A stretch of DNA of 56,719 bases from Acidobacteriota bacterium. GTDB taxonomy: Bacteria > Acidobacteriota > Terriglobia > Bryobacterales > Bryobacteraceae. A program made the position numbers and the translations under genes. Position 1 is the stretch's first letter. The number at the start of each line of letters is the position of its first letter. Positions 35,509 through 43,912 of the stretch are shown here, one piece after another. Below the pieces are notes generated by a model. That model saw nothing but the letters and a program-made list of their open reading frames with translations, ran no database searches and had not been told where the DNA came from. The stretch spans positions 1 through 56,719 of the forward strand of contig JANXSF010000033.1 in assembly GCA_025352795.1 (NCBI GenBank), given 5' to 3'.

Positions 35509-36480
35509 CTACAAGAACAAAGTGCTTACAGAAGTCTCTTCATGAATGGATTGGATAGCCTGGGCCAACAGCGGTGCCACCGAACGGCACTTGATCCGTT
35601 CGCAGGCAAGCGCATCGGCTTTCAGCGGAATACTGTTGGTTACATATACATCTTTAATGCGGGAGTTCTGAATACGCTCCACCGCCGGACCGGAAAGTAC
35701 CGCATGGGTGGCCGTGGCAGACACAGACAAAGCGCCGTGCGCAAACAGCGCTTCAGCCCCCTTTACCAGGGAGCCTGCGGTGTCAATAATGTCATCCACA
35801 ATCAAACAGTTCATTCCTTCCACATCGCCTACAACGTTCATCACTTCGGCCACATTCGCTTCTTCCCGCCGCTTGTCAATAATTGCGATCGGGGCATTCA
35901 GCCGTTTGGCGAAAGCGCGGGCACGTTCCACACCACCGGCATCGGGCGAAACCACCATCAGGTTAGCGATGGGATTCTCGCGGATGCACTCCACTAAGAC
36001 GGGCAAGGCAAACAGGTGATCCACTGGAATATCAAAGAAGCCCTGAATGGGAGCAGCATGAAGATCAAGCGCCAAAACACGATCAGCGCCCGCCGTTTCA
36101 ATCAGGCTGGCCACCAATTTTGCCGATATAGGAACCCTTGGCCGATCCTTACGATCCTGCCGGGCATACCCATAATAGGGTAACACTGCCGTGATGCGGT
36201 CTGCTGAGGCCCGTTTCAGCGCATCCATCATCAACAGCAATTCCAGAAGATTTTTTTCCACCGGGGAACAGGTGGGCTGAATCACAAACACATCGGATCC
36301 ACGGACATTTTCCTGAATTTGAAGGTGAATTTCGCCATCTGCGAACTGGCGTACCGACGCTTCCGCCATGGTCACGCCTAAAGCGGCGCAAATTTCCCTG
36401 GCCAGCGCGGAGTTCGCATTGCCCGAAAATACCTGTAATGGACCCTGACGCATAATCGGCACCATTCGCGGAGCTGTCAA
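35509..36480 (-). CDS. prs: Ribose-phosphate pyrophosphokinase
   Basis: A 323-residue PRPP synthase, which makes PRPP from ribose 5-phosphate and ATP for nucleotide, His and Trp synthesis. Visible motifs are VFSGNANSALA, FADGEIHLQI, YYGYARQDRKDRPRVPISAKL, DLHAAPIQGFFDIPVDHL, VVSPDAGGVERA and VDDIIDTAGSLV. A TTG at 36480 is chosen because AGGAGGG lies 5 bp upstream; ATGs at 36465 and 36453 are possible. It is first in the translation operon. Confidence 0.97.
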   Translation of the reverse strand: MTAPRMVPIMRQGPLQVFSGNANSALAREICAALGVTMAEASVRQFADGEIHLQIQENVRGSDVFVIQPTCSPVEKNLLELLLMMDALKRASADRITAVLPYYGYARQDRKDRPRVPISAKLVASLIETAGADRVLALDLHAAPIQGFFDIPVDHLFALPVLVECIRENPIANLMVVSPDAGGVERARAFAKRLNAPIAIIDKRREEANVAEVMNVVGDVEGMNCLIVDDIIDTAGSLVKGAEALFAHGALSVSATATHAVLSGPAVERIQNSRIKDVYVTNSIPLKADALACERIKCRSVAPLLAQAIQSIHEETSVSTLFL

Positions 36481-36674
36481 TCCAACCCTCCTACGCCGTT
36501 CAAACTGTGAATTTGATTGGTTGAAAATCCCTTGAAATTATCGGCTAGCAAGGTGAGGCAAAGCTCTGGAAGGCCCAAAGCTACCGAGACTCCGAGTTTA
36601 CCGCGCAGAGGGGGTGAGGGTCAATATACCGTTACAATTTGGGTGAGGGACTGGATCCGGCCTTTCCGCAAGGC

Positions 36675-37085
36675 TCAAACAGGAAGCGTTAAACCATCAA
36701 GATGTTCGAAATCGCGATTATCCGACATGACAAGTGCTATTTCCCATGGCCTGGCTGTTGCTGCAATCCAGGCGTCTTAAGCAGTTATTGGCCGACCAAT
36801 GTGCTTGCTGTCGGATACAATGTCTGCCCAAATCACGCAAGTATCTTCGTTGTGCAAACAGCGTCTGGCAACAGCGTTGTAAATAAATCAATATCACCCG
36901 CCAATTGCGTTCGCCGCGCTTGTCCCCACCTATTCACTCTTGGCCAAAGTAACAAGTTCGCTGCGAGTCATGAAAGATATGAAGCACTGATTACCAGTCA
37001 CAATTGCGGAACATAGCTGGTAGAGGGTATGGTCTGGCTTGAAGAGAATCGACACGATGTTTGTGTCAAGCAAAAGTACTCTCAT
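36675..37085 (-). pseudogene. vapC: Decayed VapC-like PIN-domain toxin
   Basis: The ATG at 37085 starts MRVLLLDTNIVSILF, the PIN-domain opening with its first acidic residue. A TAG follows at about codon 52 (after TLAKSE). In the next frame the text continues WGQARRTQLAGDIDLFTTLLPD, and back in the first frame DIVSDSKHIGRPIT, a TAA, DAWIAATAR and NRDFEHLDGLTLP. So the gene has two compensating frameshifts and two in-frame stops. The full span equals 137 codons, normal for VapC. It cannot make an active RNase. The start overlaps the partner gene stop by ATGA. Confidence 0.9.
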
Positions 37086-37258
37086 TCAGGTCGAATTGAG
37101 GATTGGTTCCGAATTTCCCGAATTAGCTCTCGAAAGGACTCTACCTCTTCAGGGCGGCCAAGATCTTTGTAGGGAAGTGTATAAACAGGGGCTTTCGATC
37201 CCGGAATGGGAAAGATGCGTTCAGGCAATGTTTTCGGATCAAAAATAACTTTCGCCAC
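37082..37258 (-). CDS. Small protein upstream of vapC remnant, candidate antitoxin
   Basis: A 58-codon open frame from GTG 37258 to TGA 37082, reading AKVIFDPKTLPERIFPIPGSK and so on, with an acidic/basic helix (EEVESFRELIREIR) at the end. It overlaps the vapC remnant by 4 bp, the usual antitoxin-toxin geometry. I do not recognise a named antitoxin family, and no DNA-binding motif is clear. An in-frame TAG lies four codons upstream of the GTG. It may be the surviving half of a decayed pair. Confidence 0.55.
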   Translation of the reverse strand: MAKVIFDPKTLPERIFPIPGSKAPVYTLPYKDLGRPEEVESFRELIREIRNQSSIRPE

Positions 37259-37287
37259 GCCATCATACTAGCAAATCCACAGCGGCA

Positions 37288-37983
37288 CTAATCATACTTC
37301 TCATGCACAATTTGCTTCTTATCGAACCCCATCCCAGCCAGCAACTCCCTTACCCCGCTGACCATCTCGTTCAACCCACATACATAAACATCCAAATCAC
37401 GACGCTCCCCAATCTCCGCCACCAAATGCGGCTGAACCCGACCCGTCAACCCTGTCCAATCGGAACTCGGCCTCGTCACCGTGGGTAGAAATTTGAAATT
37501 CGGATACTGACCCGCCAACTCCTGAAACTCCTCCGCATACAGTAAGTTTGGTGCATGGCGGACCCCGAAAATCAGCGTGAACTGCTGCCCTTCTCCTCGA
37601 CCCAACGCCTCAATCAGCATCGGCAGCATCGGCGCAACGCCCGTTCCTGTCGCCACCAGAATCGAATCCTTCAATGGATTGCGCAGAACGAACGTCCCGA
37701 TGGGCCCCTTCAAATCCACGCCTTCCCCCGGCTTTAATCCGAATAAGTGTGGTGAAAATTGGCCGTCTTCTACAATGTTCAGACATATCGCAAAACGGTT
37801 GTCCTGGCCCGTTCCCGCAACAATGGAATAGGCGCGGGTGATCTTCTTTTCCGATGCCGTCACTGCCGAAAGCGACACGAATTGACCCGGCAAGTACGCG
37901 AACCTTTCCGCCCCTTCCGCATAAAATTCAAAATGCCGAATGCCCGGGGCCAACTCTTTCCAACCGATCAGCACTGCTCTCAT
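37288..37983 (-). CDS. Ferredoxin-NADP reductase-like FAD/NAD(P)-binding oxidoreductase
   Basis: A 231-residue two-domain flavoprotein of the FNR fold. The FAD-binding part has LPGQFVSL and RAYSI (RxYS), then GPIGTFVLR. The nucleotide-binding part has ILVATGTGVAPMLPML, IFGVRHAPNLLY and VYVCGLNEMVSGV. No iron-sulfur or globin domain is fused. It moves electrons between NAD(P)H and an unknown carrier. It is the last gene of a three-gene operon, with a 4-bp overlap with the CbiX gene. Confidence 0.85.
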   Translation of the reverse strand: MRAVLIGWKELAPGIRHFEFYAEGAERFAYLPGQFVSLSAVTASEKKITRAYSIVAGTGQDNRFAICLNIVEDGQFSPHLFGLKPGEGVDLKGPIGTFVLRNPLKDSILVATGTGVAPMLPMLIEALGRGEGQQFTLIFGVRHAPNLLYAEEFQELAGQYPNFKFLPTVTRPSSDWTGLTGRVQPHLVAEIGERRDLDVYVCGLNEMVSGVRELLAGMGFDKKQIVHEKYD

Positions 37984-38348
37984 GTTTGTAGAACCTCTTT
38001 TGCACGATCCAGCAATATCTGCCCCAACGCCGGATGCCCGTCCAGCGGCGGCGTTACCTCAATCGTGATGTTTTTATGCGATTCCAAAATCTCTCCGACA
38101 ATGCGCGGCAGGTCGCGCTTCAAATGGATTCCCGCCGTCAAAAAGTAGGGCAGCACGACGATTTTTTCCGCACCGCGGGCGATCAGGCACTCCACCGCCG
38201 CAGGCAAATCTGGCTTACCCATTTCCAGAAACGCAGTTTCCCACAAATCAAATCCACCCGTTGCCGCAACCGTCTTCGACACCGTGCGCACTGCATCATT
38301 GGCCGATTCTACGCTTGACCCATGCGCGAAAATCACAATCGCCGTCAT
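37980..38348 (-). CDS. CbiX/SirB-like chelatase
   Basis: A 122-residue short form of the type II chelatase fold. FAHGSS near the N-terminus carries the metal-binding histidine, and LPYFLTAGIHLKRDLP the second. This is the sirohydrochlorin cobalt- or ferrochelatase family, which inserts Co or Fe for cobalamin or siroheme. No other tetrapyrrole genes lie nearby, so the metal and substrate are open. It overlaps both operon neighbours by 4 bp (ATGA), so the three products are translated together. Confidence 0.85.
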   Translation of the reverse strand: MTAIVIFAHGSSVESANDAVRTVSKTVAATGGFDLWETAFLEMGKPDLPAAVECLIARGAEKIVVLPYFLTAGIHLKRDLPRIVGEILESHKNITIEVTPPLDGHPALGQILLDRAKEVLQT

Positions 38349-38986
38349 TGCCCCTCCGCCATTGCTTCCGGCGTGGACATCGGTCGCGTCAGTCCACTTA
38401 AAAATTGGATATAGTATCGTCCTTTGGCGCGCCCATTATTGTGCATCAGCGCCAGCCGCTGCAAAAATACCACGATTCGAAACATAAATTGATCAATGAA
38501 AGTTTCTGTGTTTCCGCCGCCACTTCTAATCTTTTCCCGAAACTCTTCCACGCCCTTTTCGAATCCTCGATACAACGCCGCTGCTATGGAATTCTGCAAC
38601 GTCGGCTCATAGATCAGGCTAGTGCGGTATTTTTCTACCAAAGCATCCAAGGCATCTCTCACATCGGAATCAAGCACGCCTGGCAGGGCCTCGCACGCCT
38701 TATAGAGAGCAGCCCCGCAGATGGTGAACTGACCCCGTTGCTGCTCCAGAAAATCATCCTCGATTCTTACATCACGATTCGGAAACTGCTCTGGTGCAAG
38801 GGTCACCATCTTTTCATGCCGCCTGCCTTCCTGTAAATATACGCAGCTCAACGGGCAGGCAATGGTCTCTTCGCGCTTACTGCCGCAACACTGCGGGCAG
38901 ATATCCTGGCTCAGCGCCGGGCAGTTTCGCCGAGCCCGGCGGCTGTCACAAAGTGTGCATTTTTCCATGTTCGTGTATAAGCTCAT
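38345..38986 (-). CDS. Zinc-ribbon-type protein of unknown function
   Basis: A 213-residue protein. The N-terminus has cysteine pairs CTLCDSRRARRNC and CPQCCGSKREETIACPLSC, likely one or two zinc or Fe-S sites. The remainder is helical, with LEQQRGQFTICGAALYKACEALP and VFLQRLALMHNNGRAKGRYY. I do not recognise it beyond a conserved acidobacterial protein. Starts at 38986 and 38968 are both possible; neither has a good ribosome binding site. It leads the operon with the CbiX and FNR-like genes and is divergent from the small gene at 39001. Confidence 0.7.
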   Translation of the reverse strand: MSLYTNMEKCTLCDSRRARRNCPALSQDICPQCCGSKREETIACPLSCVYLQEGRRHEKMVTLAPEQFPNRDVRIEDDFLEQQRGQFTICGAALYKACEALPGVLDSDVRDALDALVEKYRTSLIYEPTLQNSIAAALYRGFEKGVEEFREKIRSGGGNTETFIDQFMFRIVVFLQRLALMHNNGRAKGRYYIQFLSGLTRPMSTPEAMAEGQ

Positions 38987-39000
38987 CGTATCATCGAAGT

Positions 39001-39153
39001 ATGGCGCGTCTTGATTTGTACCTGAAGGTCGAAATCGATTTGAGTGAAGGAGAGAAGCCGCAGAAGCTGGCCTCGGAAATTTGTCGCATGATTCGCAAAG
39101 TTTACGGCGTCCGCGATGCTGAGGTGACCAATCTCGTCACCTCTGAGGAGTAG
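39001..39153 (+). CDS. Small conserved protein, 50 residues
   Basis: MARLDLYLKVEIDLSEGEK opens a short alpha-beta protein ending VYGVRDAEVTNLVTSEE. The pattern of a strand, a helix (QKLASEICRMIRK) and a strand is compact and plausible, and I have the impression of similar small acidobacterial proteins, but no function is known. The start is fixed by the divergent gene on the other strand, only 14 bp away. dinG follows 16 bp downstream, so they may share a transcript. Confidence 0.65.
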   Translation: MARLDLYLKVEIDLSEGEKPQKLASEICRMIRKVYGVRDAEVTNLVTSEE

Positions 39154-39169
39154 GTAGCTGTCCTCAACC

Positions 39170-41086
39170 ATGACCAAGTTCGCCGTCAAGTCTTTCTTCG
39201 GTCGCAAGGGGAATCTAAAAGCATGGCACCCTAACCATGAATTCCGCCAAGGCCAGTTGGATATGGCGGAAGCGGTGGAAGCTGCCATCAAAGAAAAGCG
39301 GCACCTGCTTGTGGAAGCAGGCACTGGTACTGGGAAAACGCTGGCTTATCTGATTCCGGCCATCCTTTCCGGCAAGCGCATTGTCATCTCTACAGGCACC
39401 AAAAATCTGCAAGAGCAGTTGTACTTAAAGGACGTCCCGTTCCTGGATAAAAACATGCCCGGGCTGTTGAAAGTAAGTTACATGAAAGGGCGGGCTAATT
39501 ATGTTTGCCGCCAAAAAGTGTACGATGCGGCTACCGAGCCCGTTCTTTCCGGCCTGGAAGAAGTCAACGATTTCCACATCATTGAAGAGTGGGAGAAAAC
39601 CACCATCACCGGTGACCGTGCTGAAATTGCCGCCCTACCGGAAAATTCCACCGCCTGGGCCAAGTTGGACGCCCGTCGTGAACTGTGCACCGGCTCCAAG
39701 TGCCAACAGTACGAACGTTGCTTTATCACCGAAATGCAGCGCCGCGCTCATGAAAGCGACATCATCATTGTCAACCATCACCTGTTTTTTGCCGATCTCG
39801 CAGTAAAAGACACCGACCACGGCGGCATCATCCCCAATTACGACGCCGTGATCTTCGACGAAGCCCATGAAATGGAGGACGTCGCCGGGCAATACTTCGG
39901 GCTGTCCATTTCCAACTATCAGATCCTGGAGTTGAAGCGCGACATAGTGGCCATTGCCCGGCGGAAAAACTTTGGGACGCAGGAACTGGATCGGACGCTC
40001 ATCATGCTGGAGGAACGGGCCGGTAAGTTCTTCGACATTTTCCCGGCGTCAGAAGGCCGCGTTGGATTTTCCGGTCATGCCGAAATCCTCACCGAACATG
40101 CGGGCGAATATTTCGATTTCCAAACGGTGCTGGAACTTTTGGGAACGCTGCTGCAATTCATCAAAAGTGCACCCGAAGAACTGATTCCGCTGGTGAACCG
40201 ACTGCGCGATCTGGTGGGCAATTTGCGGCTGTGGGTGGAGAATCCCGATAAGAGCCAGGTGTATTACATTGAACGGAGGGGACGCGGTTGCTTTTTGCAC
40301 GCTACCCCAATTGATGTGTCGCCCCTGTTAGCGGAAAAACTTTTCAGCAATGTTTCGACGGTGATCATGACGTCGGCAACGCTTGCTGTATCCGGTGATT
40401 TCGCGTTCGCTCAAAAACGGCTGGGAGTCCCCAGTGCGCGGCCGCTGATTGTGGAAAGCCAGTTCGATTACCCCAAGCAGGCGCTGCTCTACGTTCCCCA
40501 GCATCTGCCCGATCCGCGCAGCCACGCGTTCACCGCCGCTGCCGCCGAAGAGATTGCAGAAATACTGCGTCACAGTCGAGGTCGGGCGTTTGTGCTGTGT
40601 ACCAGCAATCAGGCCATGCGTACATTCCACGATAAGGTGGGTCAGGTCAGTAAGTGGCCGATGCTGTTGCAAGGCACCGCACCGCGCAGTGTGCTGCTGG
40701 ACGAATTTCGCAAGACCCCGAATTGTGTGCTGTTCGCCACTTCGGCATTCTGGCAAGGGGTGGACGTGCAAGGTGAGCAGTTAAGCTGCGTAATCATCGA
40801 CAAGCTTCCCTTTGCGGTTCCCAATGACCCGGTTGTCGGGGCTCGCATTGATGCCCTGCGGGCTGCTGGCGGGAACCCGTTCAACGATTATCAGGTGCCG
40901 CAGGCGGCCATCGCTTTGAAGCAAGGGTTTGGGCGCCTGATTCGCAGCAAGTCCGACCGCGGCGTGCTGTCTATTCTGGACAACCGCATCACCAAGACCC
41001 GTTATGGGCAAATCTTTTTCGATAGCTTACCGGACTACGGGTTCACTACCCAGATGGCCGATGTGGAGAAATTCTTCGATGTTTGA
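39170..41086 (+). CDS. dinG: DinG-family ATP-dependent DNA helicase
   Basis: A 638-residue XPD/DinG-like superfamily 2 helicase. Walker A is AGTGTGKT (50-57) and the DEAH box is at 230-233. Four cysteines, C113, C173, C178 and C184, fit the 4Fe-4S cluster of the family. Later motifs are [19 protein letters not shown] and [14 protein letters not shown]. It unwinds DNA 5' to 3' and R-loops or D-loops in repair. There is no fused exonuclease domain. The PTPS-family gene starts inside its end. Confidence 0.95.
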   Translation: MTKFAVKSFFGRKGNLKAWHPNHEFRQGQLDMAEAVEAAIKEKRHLLVEAGTGTGKTLAYLIPAILSGKRIVISTGTKNLQEQLYLKDVPFLDKNMPGLLKVSYMKGRANYVCRQKVYDAATEPVLSGLEEVNDFHIIEEWEKTTITGDRAEIAALPENSTAWAKLDARRELCTGSKCQQYERCFITEMQRRAHESDIIIVNHHLFFADLAVKDTDHGGIIPNYDAVIFDEAHEMEDVAGQYFGLSISNYQILELKRDIVAIARRKNFGTQELDRTLIMLEERAGKFFDIFPASEGRVGFSGHAEILTEHAGEYFDFQTVLELLGTLLQFIKSAPEELIPLVNRLRDLVGNLRLWVENPDKSQVYYIERRGRGCFLHATPIDVSPLLAEKLFSNVSTVIMTSATLAVSGDFAFAQKRLGVPSARPLIVESQFDYPKQALLYVPQHLPDPRSHAFTAAAAEEIAEILRHSRGRAFVLCTSNQAMRTFHDKVGQVSKWPMLLQGTAPRSVLLDEFRKTPNCVLFATSAFWQGVDVQGEQLSCVIIDKLPFAVPNDPVVGARIDALRAAGGNPFNDYQVPQAAIALKQGFGRLIRSKSDRGVLSILDNRITKTRYGQIFFDSLPDYGFTTQMADVEKFFDV

Positions 41087-41462
41087 AATTATAGTGGAGA
41101 ACAAGTTTCCGGCAGCCCATGCCTTACGTAATTACAAAGGTGCCACGGAACCGGTACATGGCCATAACTGGCGCAGCGAATTGAAGCTGGAAGGCCCGGA
41201 ATTGGACGATTGTGGGCTGCTTGCAGATTTTATACAGATCAAGGCCTGGCTGGATGAAATCATTGGTCGGCTGGATCATAAATTTCTGAATGAGACGCCC
41301 CCGTTTGATCAGATCAATCCGTCGGCTGAAAATGTAGCAAAGTTCATTGCCGATGAGTTTGGCAAGGTCTTAAAAGAGAAATCTCCCAGTGCGACCGTGC
41401 AAGTGGCATCGGTACGCGTCTGGGAGACTGATTCCTGTAGTGCGGTTTATTTACCGAAATAA
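41079..41462 (+). CDS. 6-pyruvoyltetrahydropterin synthase-family protein, PTPS-III-like active site
   Basis: A 127-residue T-fold protein. The zinc ligands are H14 (FPAAH), H27 and H29 (VHGHNW). The catalytic cysteine usual in QueD (four residues before the first H of HGH) is replaced by Thr23, next to Glu24, giving the pattern E-P-V-H-G-H. This fits the PTPS-III type, which uses Glu and can make 6-hydroxymethyl-dihydropterin for folate in place of FolB. QueD activity is therefore doubtful. It overlaps dinG by 8 bp and, on the other side, the converging ferredoxin gene by 16 bp. Confidence 0.85.
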   Translation: MFEIIVENKFPAAHALRNYKGATEPVHGHNWRSELKLEGPELDDCGLLADFIQIKAWLDEIIGRLDHKFLNETPPFDQINPSAENVAKFIADEFGKVLKEKSPSATVQVASVRVWETDSCSAVYLPK

Positions 41463-41707
41463 GCGGCGTTGATCGCGGTGAAAGAATTCCATTTCTCTGG
41501 AAGATCGTCCAAAGCAAAGATTGCCGATACTGGACAGACGGGCACACAAGCTCCGCAATCAATACACTCTACGGGATCAATGTAAATCTGGTTGTGATCG
41601 CCGAAATTGGGAGCGTCCTTTTTCGGGTGAATGCAATCTACCGGGCAAGCATCAATGCAAGCTGTGTCTTTCGTGCCGATGCATGGTTCGGCTATAACGT
41701 ACGCCAT
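41447..41707 (-). CDS. fdxA: Seven-iron ferredoxin
   Basis: An 86-residue ferredoxin. C9, C17 and C21-P, and CIDCGACVPVCP near residues 48-58, are set as in 3Fe-4S plus 4Fe-4S ferredoxins: the first motif lacks the second cysteine of a normal CxxCxxCxxxCP. DNQIYIDPVECIDCG-type text is typical of FdxA. It carries low-potential electrons in the cytoplasm. Its end overlaps the end of the PTPS-family gene on the other strand. Confidence 0.9.
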   Translation of the reverse strand: MAYVIAEPCIGTKDTACIDACPVDCIHPKKDAPNFGDHNQIYIDPVECIDCGACVPVCPVSAIFALDDLPEKWNSFTAINAAYFGK

Positions 41708-41740
41708 CTGGGGATGTTCCTCCTAACCTAATCTTCTATT

Positions 41741-42571
41741 TTGCCACAACCACCTGGCACTTGTGGTACTCTGGCCAATTCGGTTGGTACTATTTTGCTT
41801 TTCTGGAACCGTAGCGTCCAACTCGGTACTTTTACACTATGCTGCCTCTTATGGGGATTCGGCCCCTCATACGCTGCGGTTGCGAAGCATCCGGTTGCCC
41901 ACAAAAAATCGGTCACCAAAAAGCGCACTGTAGTCCATAAAAATACTGCTAAATCTAAGCCCAGGCCCGCTGTAAGGCCTGCAACTAGAAGGGTAGCGGC
42001 TCCTCTTGCTCCGGTTCCCACCCGGCAACAGAGTGGAACACAAATTGCCAGCCAGGAAAATTTTGTAGCTGCATTCCAGACGGTGCCCCATTCGGTTCAA
42101 CAAGCAAAATTCTGGGAATCTGCCACCAGCTTTCTGGGAGTTCCTTATCGGTATGCGGGAAATACTAGACAAGGTACGGATTGTTCCGGCTATACCTCAA
42201 CCGTTTACAAAGAATTGGGAATCTCCATTCCCAGAGCAGCCCATCAACAATTTGCCATTGGCCAACCCGTTTCAGCCGATCAACTGGCCATGGGAGATCT
42301 GGTTTTCTATGGGCCTAGTGAGCTAACTATTTCACACGTTGGGCTTTATCTGGGAAATGGCAAATATTCCCATGCCGCTTTGACAACCCACAATGTACGC
42401 ATTGATACCTTTGCCCCCATGCTGGGAAACATTCGTTTCCTGGGAGCCAGAAGAATTGTTCCCACCCTGGGTTATGGAGCTTCCCTGTATTCCACTGATT
42501 CCGACACCACGGTGCGGTCTCTGGGGAATACTTCCAACTTGAACGTCACTGAAGTGGAAGGTTTGCGGTAA
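41741..42571 (+). CDS. NlpC/P60 cell-wall hydrolase, exported
   Basis: About 276 residues. A hydrophobic N-terminal segment (QLGTFTLCCLLWGFGPSYA) is followed by a Lys/Pro-rich wall-binding-like region (50-95) and the NlpC/P60 domain. The catalytic triad is C148 (GTDCSGY), H199 (ISHVGLYLG) and H211. It cuts peptidoglycan stem peptides, probably D-Glu-to-diaminopimelate. The TTG start at 41741 is uncertain; a later start close to the hydrophobic segment is possible. Its last 100 bp overlap the converging JAMM gene. Confidence 0.85.
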   Translation: MPQPPGTCGTLANSVGTILLFWNRSVQLGTFTLCCLLWGFGPSYAAVAKHPVAHKKSVTKKRTVVHKNTAKSKPRPAVRPATRRVAAPLAPVPTRQQSGTQIASQENFVAAFQTVPHSVQQAKFWESATSFLGVPYRYAGNTRQGTDCSGYTSTVYKELGISIPRAAHQQFAIGQPVSADQLAMGDLVFYGPSELTISHVGLYLGNGKYSHAALTTHNVRIDTFAPMLGNIRFLGARRIVPTLGYGASLYSTDSDTTVRSLGNTSNLNVTEVEGLR

Positions 42572-43785
42572 ACCACACTGCCAACTTGCAGTTCTGTAGC
42601 ATCCAGATTCAAAGCCTTGTTGAAATCCCCATCTTTAATGTAGAGTACGCCGTGGCCCGCTGTGCGGACTGCGGTAGCTTGCCTGTCCCAAGTGACATTC
42701 AGACTATCGCCTGATTTAATCACTGTAAGCGCAAGATTGAAAATTTCAGGACCAAGGGCGGCTGGGCCGTTGGGACGCATAGATAGAGCGGTTTGGAATC
42801 CAAGCAGCACACCCAGCACAAGGAAAATCAACGATAGAGGGATCCATACCCAACCACCGCGCAACCTGCTTTCCCTTCGAGGACGAAACAGTTGAGACGG
42901 TTCGGGATCGCTGGAAAATTCCGCTTCAGGCTCGACGGTCCTGCGTTGTGGAGCAGGTTCAGGATCGGAATAAGCCATGGTTTCAGCCTCCATCACTGGT
43001 CTGCTGGATGTCCGGGGAGGACTGGGAAACTGCAAAGGAGTTTCTGCTGGCGGTCGGCTTTCCCCAAAGCGTGCGGCTGCGGCGATTCGTTCTGTACCGG
43101 AACTGCCCCCACCCAGATCTTTCCGTTTGAAGGGAAATTCAAGGTAGCTGGCATCCGTCCTTAGGAACTCGCTACTTTCGCGGAAGAAAAAGCCAGCGGA
43201 ACTGGTGCGCGTGGCAAATGGCTTCACCAACAGCATCACTTTATCGTCGCCGGGCAAATGATCGTCCATCAAATCAATATCTTCATCGGACATGCCCAAC
43301 CCTTCCCTGGTGTGGCTACGATAATGGCCAACCACGTAAAGCGTTTCCAGATTTCCAGTAGGGCTCCATTGTTCAATACCGCTCTTCAGACCCTGAATAT
43401 CCTTGGCTGACAAGCTGTATGATGGACCCCCAGAATGTTCACAGGCAACAGGCTGAAAATCGCGGATGGTGATATGCAGCTTTCCGTCGGTGGTTTCCGA
43501 TGTCCCCAGTAAAAGCCCTCCGACCTCCGCCCCACGACGGGGGATAGATCCAAAACCTTTCATGATTTCAATGAGAAGTTTATCGACGATCTCAAAATGC
43601 AGAGAGATATCTACGGCATGCCCTTCCGGGCGCCACGAATAGTATTCGCCAGGGTTTGGCGCGTTTGTCTGATTGGGACGATCCATGAGGGGGAGACTAT
43701 TGCTCTTTTGATTACTCTCATTATGACTGTAACTCAAAGTCTTGCTCCTGGACACCTTTTTGCGAATGATTTCAAGCACATTCAT
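42472..43785 (-). CDS. JAB/MPN-domain membrane protein with altered JAMM motif
   Basis: A 437-residue protein. The MPN domain (about 55-200) has Glu87 in GAEVGGLLLG and the sequence GHYRSHTREGLGMSDED: H158, S166 and D169 match H-x7-S-x2-D, but the first histidine of HxH is Arg156. It may be unable to bind zinc normally. A Pro-rich linker, one transmembrane helix (about 310-332) and a C-terminal beta domain follow. Typical JAMM enzymes remove ubiquitin-like or short peptide tags. The function here is unknown. Confidence 0.75.
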   Translation of the reverse strand: MNVLEIIRKKVSRSKTLSYSHNESNQKSNSLPLMDRPNQTNAPNPGEYYSWRPEGHAVDISLHFEIVDKLLIEIMKGFGSIPRRGAEVGGLLLGTSETTDGKLHITIRDFQPVACEHSGGPSYSLSAKDIQGLKSGIEQWSPTGNLETLYVVGHYRSHTREGLGMSDEDIDLMDDHLPGDDKVMLLVKPFATRTSSAGFFFRESSEFLRTDASYLEFPFKRKDLGGGSSGTERIAAAARFGESRPPAETPLQFPSPPRTSSRPVMEAETMAYSDPEPAPQRRTVEPEAEFSSDPEPSQLFRPRRESRLRGGWVWIPLSLIFLVLGVLLGFQTALSMRPNGPAALGPEIFNLALTVIKSGDSLNVTWDRQATAVRTAGHGVLYIKDGDFNKALNLDATELQVGSVVYRKPSTSVTFKLEVFPRDRTVVSESVEYREAP

Positions 43786-43912
43786 TCCTTAGTACTTCCT
43801 ATCGTCAACTTCTGGCTCAAACTTTTGGGCTTTTAAGGTCTTTTGTGCTATTTTTTTTACAAGCCTCTGTGTTTCAGTCTTTTAGACATGCAAATTATTT
43901 TGGAGACATTGA

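Noticed and set aside
36541-36660. GC-rich stretch upstream of prs, checked as a possible tRNA or structured RNA
   Set aside because: No T-loop, no anticodon arm and no known RNA shape could be folded by hand.
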